Positions 1 to 8,731 of a DNA stretch of 64,000 nt are shown piece after piece. Position 1 is the first letter of the stretch, and every line of letters begins with the position of its first letter. A program made the position numbers and the translations under genes. The notes below the pieces were generated by a model. The model did not search any database. It was not told where the DNA came from and was given only the letters and a program-made list of their open reading frames with translations. Source of the stretch: Steroidobacter gossypii (GTDB lineage Bacteria; Pseudomonadota; Gammaproteobacteria; Steroidobacterales; Steroidobacteraceae); assembly GCF_016801985.1 (NCBI RefSeq), contig NZ_JAEVLS010000002.1, forward strand, positions 682,001 through 746,000. The letters run 5' to 3'.

Positions 1-2
1 CG

Positions 3-164
3 CGCGACGAAGCGACCGGCGAGCGGCTGGACGAGCTGGAAGATCCGTTCAAGCTGTATCGGTGCCATACCATCATGAATTGCACCGAGGCCTGTCCGAA
101 GGATCTGAATCCTGCGAAAGCGATCGCTGAGATCAAGAAGAAAATGGCTGAGCGTCGCCACTGA
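3..164 (+). CDS. sdhB: Succinate dehydrogenase iron-sulfur subunit, C-terminal end (partial)
   Basis: Only the last 53 codons lie in the window; the frame opens at base 3 and closes with TGA at 162-164. The visible piece carries the C-x3-C-P type cluster segment (residues [18 protein letters not shown]), the third part of the cysteine set that binds the [3Fe-4S]/[4Fe-4S] centres in the SdhB/FrdB family. The tail ends with a basic helix rich in Lys and Arg. In the complex it passes electrons from SdhA-bound FAD to quinone at the inner membrane. The SdhA maturation gene sdhE follows 63 bp downstream, which supports the call. Confidence 0.93.
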   Translation, partial: RDEATGERLDELEDPFKLYRCHTIMNCTEACPKDLNPAKAIAEIKKKMAERRH

Positions 165-227
165 GGCCAGTAGTTGGCGGCTGAGTAGTCAGGGGTTGGC
201 CAGACCAGAGCAGAGAAGAGGCGCGGC

Positions 228-524
228 GTGAGCGATTCTGAACCAACCCCCGATCCCCAACAGCCAAGTACTGGCGCGCTGCGCTGGCGCTGCCGCCGCG
301 GCATGCGCGAATTGGACGTGCTGCTCGAACGGTATCTTGAGGAACGGTATCCTTCGGCCCCGGCTGCCGAACAACAGGCCTTTGCAGCATTGCTGGAAGC
401 GCCAGACCCGCAGCTGTTTGCCTATGTAGTGCAACGCGAGGTGCCGGAAGATCCGGAATGGGCGCATGTCATTGCCAGATTACGCAACGCTGATTCCAGC
501 GGCACATCAGCCGCTGATCGTTGA
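228..524 (+). CDS. sdhE: FAD assembly factor SdhE
   Basis: A 98-residue protein of the SdhE/YgfY family. The family signature RRGMRELDVLLERYL is seen at about residues 23-37; the RGxxE core is what attaches FAD covalently to the succinate dehydrogenase flavoprotein. The family is usually 80-95 residues and here has a short, proline-rich N-terminal extension. The start is GTG at 228 with an AGAGAAGAGG purine-rich ribosome-binding stretch just upstream. It lies directly after sdhB and overlaps ygfX, the classic sdhE-ygfX pair. Function is from family knowledge and position. Confidence 0.93.
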   Translation: MSDSEPTPDPQQPSTGALRWRCRRGMRELDVLLERYLEERYPSAPAAEQQAFAALLEAPDPQLFAYVVQREVPEDPEWAHVIARLRNADSSGTSAADR

Positions 525-981
525 CGTCCGCGGCCGACGCTGCGAGCGTCGGCTCGGCGTGCTCGCGTTGCTGGCAGTGGCGGCCTGCGGCCCTTTGCTG
601 CCTGTGTCATCCCACCTTGCCGCCGTGTTTGTCATCTTTGCCTGCGCGCTGCTGGCCGCCGGCCTTTGGTGGCATGGATGGCTTGGTGGCGCCCGGCGTG
701 TCACCCAGATCCGCCGCAATGCCGATGGTCGCTGGCTGCTGAGCGACGGCAGACAAGAAAATATTCCCGCCCACCTGTCCGCCGACTCGCGGGTCGGCAG
801 CCAGTGGCTGTGGCTCCGATGGCGCACCGATGGCTTGGCAGGCGGACCGCGCAGCCGTTCGATGTTGATCCTCCAGGGGGATGTCGCCGGCAACGAGCTG
901 CGCCGACTGGGCGTGCGGCTGCGCCTGGAATCCGTTTACCGTCAGCCGGGCCGAGCTGAAGCGCGCTGCGCCGGTGTCTGA
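466..981 (+). CDS. ygfX: YgfX-family membrane protein (CptA-like)
   Basis: A 171-residue protein with two hydrophobic segments at about residues 30-45 and 50-68, followed by a soluble, Trp- and Arg-rich domain (GSQWLWLRWR region). This is the layout of YgfX, the inner-membrane partner encoded with sdhE in E. coli; there it was described as a toxin acting on FtsZ and MreB, though its normal role is disputed. The ATG at 466 gives a 59-bp overlap with sdhE. The true start may be a later codon, because homologues begin only about 15 residues before the first membrane segment. Divergent family, so the name rests on topology and neighbour. Confidence 0.75.
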   Translation: MSLPDYATLIPAAHQPLIVDVRGRRCERRLGVLALLAVAACGPLLPVSSHLAAVFVIFACALLAAGLWWHGWLGGARRVTQIRRNADGRWLLSDGRQENIPAHLSADSRVGSQWLWLRWRTDGLAGGPRSRSMLILQGDVAGNELRRLGVRLRLESVYRQPGRAEARCAGV

Positions 982-1046
982 ACAATGAAATTTGAAGGCC
1001 GTCACGCATTCGCTCAGCGAGTGTTCAGGGAAGCTTATGTCGCGGC

Positions 1047-1073
1047 GAACTTTCGCGCGGCCCATCAGTCTAT
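1047..1073 (+). promoter_or_regulatory. Predicted RpoE (sigma-E)-type promoter for rpoE
   Basis: GAACTT at 1047-1052 and TCTAT at 1069-1073 are separated by 16 bp, matching the sigma-E/AlgU consensus (GAACTT, 16-17 bp, TCtgA/TCAAA). Transcription would start near 1080, giving a leader of about 54 nt before the TTG start of rpoE. Autoregulation by sigma-E is established in E. coli and Pseudomonas; here it is inferred from the match and position. Confidence 0.7.
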
Positions 1074-1133
1074 GGGAGCAGTCGTTGCGTTCCCGTTGAG
1101 TGCGCTTCCGCCTGACAGGCAGGGAGCGGGCGC

Positions 1134-1718
1134 TTGACGACCACAGCGGATGACACCACCGACCAGGAATTGGTCCGGCGCGTGCAGGCGGGCGACCAGA
1201 CGGCGTTCAACCTGCTGGTGCTGAAGTATCAGCATCGAGTGCTGAAGCTGGTGGGTCGGTTCGTGAACGACGCGGCCGAGGCGGAGGATGTCGCCCAGGA
1301 GGCGTTCCTCAAGGCGTATCGGGCGTTGGCGTCGTTCCGCGGCGATAGTGCGTTTTATACATGGCTGTATCGGATCGCGATCAATACGGCCAAGAACGCA
1401 CTGGTGTCGCAGCGGCGGCGACCGGTGGACTTCGACCTGGATCTGCAGGATCCGGATCAGTACGAGCGGCAGGCGAAACTGAAGGAAGCCGATACGCCGG
1501 AGGGCGTGCTGCTGACGGACGAGATTCGCGGCGTGGTCGAGGAAGCCATGGAACAGCTGCCTGAGGACTTGCGCACCGCCATCGTGCTGCGCGAGTTGGA
1601 AGGCTTGTCGTACGAGGAGATTGCCGAAGCGATGGATTGCCCGGTGGGCACGGTGCGATCCCGCATTTTCCGGGCGCGCGAGGCCATCGACAAAAAGCTC
1701 AAGCCGCTGCTCGATTGA
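1134..1718 (+). CDS. rpoE: RNA polymerase sigma factor RpoE (sigma-24, AlgU)
   Basis: A 194-residue ECF sigma factor. Region 2 is visible at about residues 25-95 (KYQHRVLKLVGRFV, then DVAQEAFLKAYRALASFRG and FYTWLYRIAINTAKN), and region 4 at about 135-185 (LPEDLRTAIVLRELEGLSYEEIAEAM with the helix-turn-helix ending GTVRSRIFRARE). It directs transcription of envelope-stress genes when freed from RseA. The start is TTG at 1134, preceded by AGGGAG at a suitable distance; no in-frame ATG would keep region 2 intact. Genes for its anti-sigma factors follow, and a matching promoter lies upstream, suggesting autoregulation. Confidence 0.97.
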   Translation: MTTTADDTTDQELVRRVQAGDQTAFNLLVLKYQHRVLKLVGRFVNDAAEAEDVAQEAFLKAYRALASFRGDSAFYTWLYRIAINTAKNALVSQRRRPVDFDLDLQDPDQYERQAKLKEADTPEGVLLTDEIRGVVEEAMEQLPEDLRTAIVLRELEGLSYEEIAEAMDCPVGTVRSRIFRAREAIDKKLKPLLD

Positions 1719-1842
1719 GTGGCGCGGGGCCTGGATGGCGAGCATGGCCGGATTGCATGGATTGGGAGTGCATTGAATTGAGTTGTGGATTACTGGCAAT
1801 GTTGCCCGATGTGGTGAGCGTGTCGATGATCACGGTGACAGC

Positions 1843-2550
1843 ATGACCGATGCTCTGAACGAACAGCTTTCTGCCTGCCTCGACGGCGAACTGCCGGCGG
1901 CAGAGCTCGATCTGCTGTTGAAGCGGGTGGAGCGGGAGGCTGAGCTGCGCGCCGCCATCGGGCGCTACTCGCTGATCGGCGAGGCGATGCGGGCCGAGCG
2001 CCCAGCGATCGCATCCCGCGATTTCGCCAGCAAAGTAATGGCAGCAGTGGCCGCCGAGCCCGCGCGCGAGGAATCGGCCACTCCTACGAGCGTCGCGCCG
2101 AAGCGCCTAGAAAGGCCGGCCGCGGCCGTGCGCGCTCCCCGAATTTCTCCCGCCGCACTCCGTTATCTGCGGCCAGCCGCTGGCATGGCCATCGCCGCCG
2201 GCGTCGCCGCGGTCGCCGTGCTCAGCATGCAGCCCGTCGGTCAGCCCGAGGTTGGCAGCGTCAGCACGCCGCTGGTGGCGGCGAATCAGCCGGCCGCCAA
2301 CGAGCCCTCGATCGCCGTGACCAATGTCGAGTCGAGTTACGTGGTGCCGACCTCAACTTCGAACAACGCATTCATCCCGGCTACGCGTCTGACCAACTAC
2401 GTAGTCGCACACGGCGAGTTCTCTTCGCCGCTCGGCCGGCGCTCGGTGTGGAGCGGCGTGCTGGCCGATGACGAGGAGGCGCAGGCGCTCGAAGCCGGCG
2501 AAGCCGAAGTCAAGATTTCCATTAGCAATCACGGTGCTCCGGAACGTTGA
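1843..2550 (+). CDS. rseA: Anti-sigma-E factor RseA (MucA)
   Basis: A 235-residue protein with the RseA N-terminal sigma-binding domain (residues about 5-55, NEQLSACLDGELP and RYSLIGEAMR), an Ala/Pro-rich linker, one transmembrane helix at about 112-128 (GMAIAAGVAAVAVLSM) and a periplasmic tail. It holds RpoE at the inner membrane until DegS- and RseP-type proteolysis releases it. The ATG at 1843 is preferred over upstream in-frame codons because the conserved domain starts immediately. It lies 124 bp after rpoE, and its TGA overlaps the ATG of rseB by one base (TGATG), suggesting translational coupling. Confidence 0.93.
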   Translation: MTDALNEQLSACLDGELPAAELDLLLKRVEREAELRAAIGRYSLIGEAMRAERPAIASRDFASKVMAAVAAEPAREESATPTSVAPKRLERPAAAVRAPRISPAALRYLRPAAGMAIAAGVAAVAVLSMQPVGQPEVGSVSTPLVAANQPAANEPSIAVTNVESSYVVPTSTSNNAFIPATRLTNYVVAHGEFSSPLGRRSVWSGVLADDEEAQALEAGEAEVKISISNHGAPER

Positions 2551-3620
2551 TGGCTTCACTGCGCGCCACTGTCCCGCCCTTGTTCATGAAACGTGCGCTG
2601 AGATGGCCGGTTAGTCTGCTTGCCGCGATGCTGGTGTCCACGGTTCACGCCGGGGATCGAGAAGCTCGCCAGTGGCTGGAGCGGATGTCCGAAGCGCTGG
2701 CCACGCGCAACTACGAAGGCCGATTCTTCCATCTGCGCGATTCGCGCTCCGAGGCGATGCGCATCTATCACCGTGTCGATAAAGGCAAGGTGACCGAGCG
2801 CCTCGTCTCGCTCGACGGCAGCGGCCGCGAGATCATCCGCAACCAGACCGAAGTGATCTGCTATCTGCCGGACCGTCGCACGGTGCTGGTGGAGAAGCGC
2901 ACCGACGACAACACGTTGTTGGCCGCAGTGCCGGCTTACAACGAAGAGCTCGAAACTCACTACAACATCGAGCGTGGCCCGTTCACCAAGGCGCTGGGTC
3001 GCCGGACCCAGGTCATCAATGTGACGCCGCGCGACCAGTTCCGGTACGGCTATCGGCTGTGGCTGGACGATGAAACCGCGATGCCGCTCAAGTCGCAGTT
3101 GTGCGATCGCGAGGGCAGGGTGATCGAACAGATCCTGTTCGCGGAGCTGAATTTCCGTGATCGCATTCCCGCCGACAGCCTCAAGCCGTCGATCAGCGGC
3201 GAAGGTTTCCGGTGGATCCGGCAGGACGCGCAGCCGCAGCTGGCCGCGGGTCAGACCGGCAACTGGGGCGTGATTCGTCCGCCCGCGGGCTTCCGGCTCA
3301 CGGCGTGGCGCATCCAGTTCATCGCAGGCTCCAGCGTTCCAGTGCAGCACCTGGTGTATTCGGATGGCCTGGCGTCGGTGTCGGTGTTCATCGAGCCGCG
3401 CAATCCGCAGGCGGAGCCCATCAAGGGGCTCGCCAAGGTGGGCGCCGCTTTCGCTTTCTCCCGCGCGCTCGACGATCACCAGGTGACCGCTGTAGGCGAA
3501 GTCCCGCCGGTGACGCTGGAAGCCATTGCCGCTGGCGTGGCCAAAGAAGGCGCCAAGCCGGCGCCGGCCGCGCCACCCGCCCCGGCCCATCAGCCGGGAC
3601 CGCCACCGCCCCAGCAGTAA
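2550..3620 (+). CDS. rseB: Sigma-E regulatory periplasmic protein RseB (MucB)
   Basis: A 356-residue exported protein. A signal peptide (MKRALRWPVSLLAAMLVSTVHA) begins at the internal Met encoded at 2586; the coupled ATG at 2550 adds 12 residues, and either could be used. The mature part matches RseB: an N-terminal LolA-like fold (NYEGRFFHLRDSRSEAMRIYHR) and a C-terminal domain (LVYSDGLASVSVFIEP). RseB binds the periplasmic part of RseA, shielding it from protease and sensing mislocalised lipoprotein or LPS. The C-terminus is a Pro/Ala-rich tail of about 25 residues. The mucC and mucD genes that follow mucB in Pseudomonas are not here. Confidence 0.93.
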   Translation: MASLRATVPPLFMKRALRWPVSLLAAMLVSTVHAGDREARQWLERMSEALATRNYEGRFFHLRDSRSEAMRIYHRVDKGKVTERLVSLDGSGREIIRNQTEVICYLPDRRTVLVEKRTDDNTLLAAVPAYNEELETHYNIERGPFTKALGRRTQVINVTPRDQFRYGYRLWLDDETAMPLKSQLCDREGRVIEQILFAELNFRDRIPADSLKPSISGEGFRWIRQDAQPQLAAGQTGNWGVIRPPAGFRLTAWRIQFIAGSSVPVQHLVYSDGLASVSVFIEPRNPQAEPIKGLAKVGAAFAFSRALDDHQVTAVGEVPPVTLEAIAAGVAKEGAKPAPAAPPAPAHQPGPPPPQQ

Positions 3621-3640
3621 TTCCGGCAGTAACTCCCGCT

Positions 3641-3886
3641 ATGACTCAGTGGACTGTGCTGGGCCGTCCCGAGTGCAGCCTGTGCGAGCAGCTGCTCGCT
3701 GAGCTCGCGCACGAGCTCAGTCCGGCCGAGGCCGCCAGGGTCGAGGTGCTCGACGTCGACCAGGACCCGGCCCTGGCTCGCAAGTACGGTCACCGCATTC
3801 CGGTGCTGCTGGCCGATGACGAATTCGTCTGCGATTACCGGCTGGACCCGGAACGGGTGCGGCTGATTACCGGCACACGGTCCTAA
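3641..3886 (+). CDS. Glutaredoxin-like protein (DUF836 family)
   Basis: An 81-residue thioredoxin-fold protein. The redox motif C-S-L-C is at about residues 12-15 (GRPECSLCEQLL), and the cis-proline segment RIPVLLADDE follows at about 52-61, typical of the glutaredoxin-like DUF836 family. The start is the ATG at 3641, 20 bp after rseB. It lies between rseB and lepA and is probably cotranscribed with the sigma-E genes. Its substrate is unknown. Confidence 0.85.
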   Translation: MTQWTVLGRPECSLCEQLLAELAHELSPAEAARVEVLDVDQDPALARKYGHRIPVLLADDEFVCDYRLDPERVRLITGTRS

Positions 3887-3997
3887 GTCGGCGGCGGAAG
3901 CCGCCACAGTGCGACGCCAACCCCGCTATAATCCGCCGCCGCCGGCCAGTCCCCCGGCCAGCCCAGACTCTCCGGCCTAGAAAATACAAGCCTTCTG

Positions 3998-5800
3998 ATG
4001 AAGCTGATCCGCAACTTCTCGATCATCGCGCACGTCGATCACGGCAAATCCACGCTCGCGGACCGTTTCATCCAGCTGTGCGGCGGCCTGGAAGCCCGCG
4101 AGATGGAAGCGCAGGTGCTCGACTCCATGGATCTGGAGCGAGAGCGCGGCATCACCATCAAGGCGCAAAGCGTGTCCCTGCGTTACAAGGCGCGCGACGG
4201 CCAGACGTATCAGCTCAACATGATCGATACGCCGGGCCACGTGGACTTCTCCTACGAAGTGTCCCGCTCGCTCGCGGCCTGCGATGGCGCGCTGCTGGTC
4301 GTGGACGCCGCGCAGGGCGTGGAGGCGCAGAGCGTCGCCAACTGCTACACGGCCATCGAGCAGGGCCTGGAAGTGGTGCCCGTGCTCAACAAGATCGATC
4401 TGCCCTCGGCCGATCCGGACCGGGTGATCAAGGAGATCGAGGAAATCATCGGCATCGAGGCCAGCGACGCGGTGCGCGTCAGCGCCAAGACCGGCGAGAA
4501 CGTGCCCGAGCTGCTGGAACAACTGGTCGCGCGCATTCCGCCGCCGAAGGGCGATCCCGAAGCGCCACTGCAGGCGCTGATCATCGATTCGTGGTTCGAC
4601 AACTATGTCGGCGTCGTGTCGCTGGTGCGCGTCATGAACGGCTCGCTCAAGATCGGTCAGAAGATACGGGTGTGGTCGACGGGACGGGCGCATCAGGTCG
4701 ACAAGCTCGGCCGCTTCACGCCCAAGTCGCTGACCAGCGAAACGCTGCAAACCGGCGAGGTGGGTTTCGTGATCGCCGGCATCAAGGAAATCAACGGCGC
4801 TCCGGTGGGCGACACCATCACGCTCGACAATCGTCCGGCCAGCGAGCCGCTGGCGGGCTTCAAGCAGGTGCAGCCGCGCGTGTTCGCCGGCCTGTTCCCG
4901 GTGCAGTCGGACGATTACGAAAACTTCAGAGACGCGCTCGCCAAACTCAAGCTCAATGACTCGGCCCTGCATTACGAGCCGGAAGTCTCGACCGCGCTGG
5001 GTTTCGGCTTCCGTATCGGCTTTCTCGGCCTGCTGCATATGGACATCGTGCAGGAGCGCCTGGAGCGCGAGTACAACCTGGACTTGATCACCAGCGCGCC
5101 CACGGTGGTGTACGAGATCCTCAAGACCGACGGCACCACCGTCAACGTCGACAATCCATCGAAGCTGCCGCCGAGCAATGAGATCGAAGATCTGCGCGAG
5201 CCCATCATCACAGCCAACATTCTGCTGCCGCCGGAGTACGTCGGCGCCGTGATCACGCTGTGCACGGAGAAGCGCGGTCGGCAGACCAAGATGCTGTATG
5301 TGGGCAATCAGGTGTCCCTGCAGTACGAAATGCCCATGGCGGAAGTGGTGCTGGACTTCTTCGACCGCCTCAAATCGGTGAGCCGCGGGTACGCCTCGTT
5401 CGATTACGAATTCAACCGCTTCGAAACCGCGCCGCTGGTGAAGCTGGATGTGCTCATCAACGGCGACCGCGTCGACGCGCTGTCGCTGATCGTCCATCGC
5501 GACAATGCATATGCGCGCGGCCGCGAGCTGGTCGACAAGATGCAGGAGCTGATTCCGCGGCAGCAGTTCGAGATCGCCGTGCAAGCCGCGATCGGCAGTC
5601 ACGTGGTCGCCCGCGCGACCGTGAAGGCGCTGCGTAAGAACGTGCTGGCCAAGTGTTACGGTGGCGACGTGTCGCGCAAACGAAAGCTGCTGGAGAAGCA
5701 GAAGGAAGGCAAGCGGCGCATGAAGCAGGTGGGCTCGGTCGAGATTCCGCAGGAGGCGTTCCTGGCCGTCCTGCAGGTCGGCAAGACCAAGAAAGAATAA
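3998..5800 (+). CDS. lepA: Elongation factor 4 (LepA), back-translocating GTPase
   Basis: A 600-residue translational GTPase of the usual LepA length. The G1 loop AHVDHGKST (residues about 11-19), the G3 motif DTPGHVDF (about 77-84) and the G4 motif NKIDLP (about 131-136) are intact. The LepA-specific C-terminal domain ends [17 protein letters not shown]. It acts on the ribosome, promoting back-translocation or helping subunit maturation. ATG at 3998 starts the conserved [12 protein letters not shown]. lepB follows 11 bp after the stop, so the two form an operon, as in most proteobacteria. Confidence 0.98.
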   Translation: MKLIRNFSIIAHVDHGKSTLADRFIQLCGGLEAREMEAQVLDSMDLERERGITIKAQSVSLRYKARDGQTYQLNMIDTPGHVDFSYEVSRSLAACDGALLVVDAAQGVEAQSVANCYTAIEQGLEVVPVLNKIDLPSADPDRVIKEIEEIIGIEASDAVRVSAKTGENVPELLEQLVARIPPPKGDPEAPLQALIIDSWFDNYVGVVSLVRVMNGSLKIGQKIRVWSTGRAHQVDKLGRFTPKSLTSETLQTGEVGFVIAGIKEINGAPVGDTITLDNRPASEPLAGFKQVQPRVFAGLFPVQSDDYENFRDALAKLKLNDSALHYEPEVSTALGFGFRIGFLGLLHMDIVQERLEREYNLDLITSAPTVVYEILKTDGTTVNVDNPSKLPPSNEIEDLREPIITANILLPPEYVGAVITLCTEKRGRQTKMLYVGNQVSLQYEMPMAEVVLDFFDRLKSVSRGYASFDYEFNRFETAPLVKLDVLINGDRVDALSLIVHRDNAYARGRELVDKMQELIPRQQFEIAVQAAIGSHVVARATVKALRKNVLAKCYGGDVSRKRKLLEKQKEGKRRMKQVGSVEIPQEAFLAVLQVGKTKKE

Positions 5801-5811
5801 GTGGACACAGC

Positions 5812-6609
5812 ATGATCTACGACTTCTCTTTCATTCTGGTCGCGGCGACGTTGCTGACCGGCCTGATCTGGGGCATCGACACGCTGGCCTTCAAGCCGCA
5901 GCGCGTGGCCGCCGCCAGCGCCAAGGGCGTCGCGCCCGACAACATCCGCGAGCCGATGCTGGTCGAGTACGCACGCTCGTTTTTTCCAGTGATCCTGATC
6001 GTGCTGCTGATCCGCTCGTTCCTGTTCGAGCCGTTCCGCATCCCCTCCGATTCGATGATGCCGACGCTGCTCGACGGCGATTTCATTTTCGTCAACAAGT
6101 TCTCCTACGGCCTGCGGCTGCCGGTGCTCAATTCCAAGATCGTTTCGATCGGCGAGCCGCAGCGGGGCGACGTGATCGTGTTCCGCCTGCCGCAGGATCC
6201 GGCCACCAACTACATCAAGCGGCTGGTCGGCCTGCCGGGCGACCACATCGTGGTGCGTGGCCAGAACCTGTACATCAACGGCGAGCGGGTCAAAGTCGAG
6301 AAGAACGGCAGCTACCGGGGCCATGGCTACAGCGATGCGGAGCTGGCCACCGAGTATCTCGGCGACGTCGAGCACCATGTGCTGTACTTGCCGCGTCGCG
6401 CCGGCGAATCGCGGGACTACGACGAGATCGTCCCGGCCGGGCACTATTTCTTCATGGGCGACAACCGGGACAACAGCCGGGACAGCCGCTTCTTCGAGGT
6501 CGGTTTCGTGCCCGAGCGCAACCTGGTGGGCAAAGCGGTGCGGATCTGGCTCAACTGGGACCTGCCGGCGGCGCCAATCTGGGACCGGATCGGCGATCCA
6601 ATCCGTTGA
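5812..6609 (+). CDS. lepB: Signal peptidase I
   Basis: A 265-residue inner-membrane serine protease that removes Sec and Tat signal peptides. Two N-terminal membrane segments lie at about residues 5-25 and 57-72. The catalytic serine is S81 (IPSDSMMPTL) and the general-base lysine is K136 (YIKRLVGLPGD); their 55-residue spacing equals that of E. coli S90/K145. The box-E motif GDNRDNSRDSRF is near residue 220. ATG at 5812 is 11 bp after lepA, so the pair is presumably cotranscribed. Confidence 0.97.
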   Translation: MIYDFSFILVAATLLTGLIWGIDTLAFKPQRVAAASAKGVAPDNIREPMLVEYARSFFPVILIVLLIRSFLFEPFRIPSDSMMPTLLDGDFIFVNKFSYGLRLPVLNSKIVSIGEPQRGDVIVFRLPQDPATNYIKRLVGLPGDHIVVRGQNLYINGERVKVEKNGSYRGHGYSDAELATEYLGDVEHHVLYLPRRAGESRDYDEIVPAGHYFFMGDNRDNSRDSRFFEVGFVPERNLVGKAVRIWLNWDLPAAPIWDRIGDPIR

Positions 6610-6666
6610 TTGGGGTATCTTTCGCGCCAGTTCCGGCCCCAAGCGGCCATTAGCGGAGTTGCAAGC

Positions 6667-7044
6667 ATGCGTTCCCGTCAGCGTGGCGCCACGTTTCTCG
6701 GCATGGTGAGCATCGTCGCCGTCCTGGGCTTCGGCATCTACGGCGTGATCCGCCTGGTGCCCCTGTACATGGAATACATGGCGGTGGTGCGGGCCCTGGA
6801 GCAGACCGCCAAGGAAAATCCCGGCGCCAGCCAGCAGACGCTGCGCACCTCGCTGATCCGCCGCTGGACGGTCGAGGACATCAAGAGCATCGATCCCAAG
6901 GACATCGAGATCAAACGCGCCGGCAACGGTTTCGTGATGCGCGCCTGGTATCGAGCCGAGGTGCCGTTCATTTCCAATATTTCGCTGGTGGCCGACTTCG
7001 ACAAGAGCGTGCCGGTCGGCAGCGGCAACCTGTCGGGGACCTAG
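6667..7044 (+). CDS. DUF4845 small membrane protein
   Basis: A 125-residue protein with a basic N-terminus (MRSRQRGATFLG) and one hydrophobic segment at about residues 8-30, followed by a soluble domain. It matches the DUF4845 family found between lepB and rnc in many gammaproteobacteria, including Pseudomonas. The ATG at 6667 is chosen over an upstream TTG because GGAG precedes it and the membrane segment follows at once. The N-terminus resembles a prepilin-like leader, but no prepilin function has been shown. Function unknown. Confidence 0.85.
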   Translation: MRSRQRGATFLGMVSIVAVLGFGIYGVIRLVPLYMEYMAVVRALEQTAKENPGASQQTLRTSLIRRWTVEDIKSIDPKDIEIKRAGNGFVMRAWYRAEVPFISNISLVADFDKSVPVGSGNLSGT

Positions 7045-7050
7045 TCCGCA

Positions 7051-7743
7051 TTGAAGACCGCGCGCGAATGGCTGCGAGACAAGCTTGGATACGAGTGCCG
7101 GGACCCGGCTCTGCTCGAGTCCGCGCTCACGCATCGCAGCGCCGGCGGCTCGCATAACGAGCGGCTGGAATTCCTCGGTGACGCGGTGCTCAACTGCGTG
7201 GTCGCCAAGCTGGTGTTCCACGGATTCGCCAGCGCCAACGAAGGCGATCTGTCCCGCTTCCGCGCCAGCCTGGTGAGCGGCGAGGCGCTGGCGGTGATCG
7301 CCGCCGAGATCGACCTGGGCAGCCAGCTGCGGCTCGGCTCGGGCGAGCTCAAGTCCGGCGGTTTCCGACGCAAATCCATCCTGGCCGATGCGCTCGAGGC
7401 GCTGTTCGGCGCGGTGTATCTGGATGGTGGGTTCGAAGCGGCCGCCGGCGTGATCGAGCGGCTGGTACAGCCCCGGCTGGGGCAGCTGCCGAGCGCGGAT
7501 GAATTGAAGGATCCCAAGACGCGCCTGCAGGAGGCTTTGCAGGCCCGCGGTCTGCCGCTGCCATCATATGCAGTCGAATCCATTTCCGGCGAGGCGCACA
7601 ATCAGGTCTTCCAGGTGCGCTGTACGGTCAGCTCGCTGGGCCTGAAGGTGTCGGCGAGCGGCGCGAGCCGGCGCCGTGCGGAACAGGCCGCCGCTCAGCT
7701 GCTGCTGAACGCGTTCCACGAAGCCCAAGGAATTTCCACCTGA
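7051..7743 (+). CDS. rnc: Ribonuclease III
   Basis: A 230-residue endoribonuclease for double-stranded RNA (rRNA and mRNA processing). The catalytic signature NERLEFLGDAVL lies at about residues 36-47. The second metal-binding acidic cluster is in the ILADALEALFGAVYLDGG segment near residue 110. The double-stranded-RNA-binding domain fills the C-terminal 75 residues (DPKTRLQEALQARGLPLPSY; GASRRRAEQAAAQLLL). The start is TTG at 7051, six bases after the DUF4845 stop; this rare start may limit expression. era follows 19 bp downstream, the normal rnc-era pair. Confidence 0.97.
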   Translation: MKTAREWLRDKLGYECRDPALLESALTHRSAGGSHNERLEFLGDAVLNCVVAKLVFHGFASANEGDLSRFRASLVSGEALAVIAAEIDLGSQLRLGSGELKSGGFRRKSILADALEALFGAVYLDGGFEAAAGVIERLVQPRLGQLPSADELKDPKTRLQEALQARGLPLPSYAVESISGEAHNQVFQVRCTVSSLGLKVSASGASRRRAEQAAAQLLLNAFHEAQGIST

Positions 7744-7762
7744 TGTATTTGTTTGCGATCCG

Positions 7763-8731
7763 ATGAGCGAGCAGCCTCCAGAATCCCCCGAGCTCGATGA
7801 CGCCAATGAGTCCGACGCGAGCGCCGAGGGCCACGACGTCCCCGGGACGTATCGCTGTGGATTCGCCGCCATCGTCGGCCGGCCCAACGTCGGCAAGTCG
7901 ACGCTGCTCAACGCCTTGCTCCGACGCAAGGTGAGCATCGTCAGCCCCAAGCCGCAGACCACCCGTCATCGCATCCTGGGCATCCTCACCCGGCCCGAGG
8001 AACAGATCATCTTCGTGGACACGCCGGGCATTCATTCCACGGCCCGTCGCGCCATGAACCGTCACATGAATCGCGCCGCGCTGTCGTCGCTGGCCGATGC
8101 CGACATCAATCTGTTCGTCGTCGAAGCGCTCACCTGGACCGACGAGGATCAGCGCGTGCTCGATGCTTTGAAACAGCAAAAGCGTCCCATCATTCTGGTG
8201 CTCAGCAAGGTCGATAAGGTCACGCCGCGCGAGCGCCTGCTGCCTTACATCACCGAGATGAGCCGTCGCGCCGAGTTCGTCGAAGTGGTGCCGCTGTCGG
8301 CGCTCAAGAACAGCAATCTCGAACAGTTGCCGTCGATCATCGCGCGTCATCTGCCGGTGTCGCCGCCGCATTTCCCGCCCGATCAGGTGACCGATCGCAG
8401 CCCGGAGTTCCAGGCCGCCGAGATCGTGCGCGAGAAACTCACATTGCGTCTGCGGCAGGAGCTGCCTTACGGGCTGACCGTGGCCATCGAGCAATTCAAG
8501 GAAGAGGATGGACGGCTGCTGGTCAACGCCGTGATCTGGGTGGAGCGCACCGGCCAGAAAGCCATCGTCATCGGCCAGGGCGGCGAGCAGTTGAAAGAAG
8601 TGGGCCGCTCGGCGCGCATCGAAATGTCCAATCTGTTCGGCCAGCCGGTGCACCTGGAGCTGTGGGTGAAGGTCAAGGAAAACTGGTCCGATAACGAAAT
8701 GGCGCTGAAACAACTCGGCTACGAGATGTGA
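7763..8731 (+). CDS. era: GTPase Era
   Basis: A 322-residue GTPase that binds 16S rRNA during 30S assembly. The G1 motif GRPNVGKST, G3 DTPGIH and G4 LSKVDK are intact. The C-terminal KH domain is visible as KAIVIGQGGEQLKEVGR. The N-terminus has an acidic, poorly conserved extension of about 30 residues before the GTPase core, longer than in E. coli. ATG at 7763. The stop overlaps the GTG start of recO by 4 bases, as expected for a translationally coupled operon. Confidence 0.97.
   Translation: MSEQPPESPELDDANESDASAEGHDVPGTYRCGFAAIVGRPNVGKSTLLNALLRRKVSIVSPKPQTTRHRILGILTRPEEQIIFVDTPGIHSTARRAMNRHMNRAALSSLADADINLFVVEALTWTDEDQRVLDALKQQKRPIILVLSKVDKVTPRERLLPYITEMSRRAEFVEVVPLSALKNSNLEQLPSIIARHLPVSPPHFPPDQVTDRSPEFQAAEIVREKLTLRLRQELPYGLTVAIEQFKEEDGRLLVNAVIWVERTGQKAIVIGQGGEQLKEVGRSARIEMSNLFGQPVHLELWVKVKENWSDNEMALKQLGYEM

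Noticed and set aside
3977-5602. Long minus-strand open frame opposite lepA
   Set aside because: Third-codon GC mirror of lepA with Asp/His/Arg-rich nonsense and no domain.
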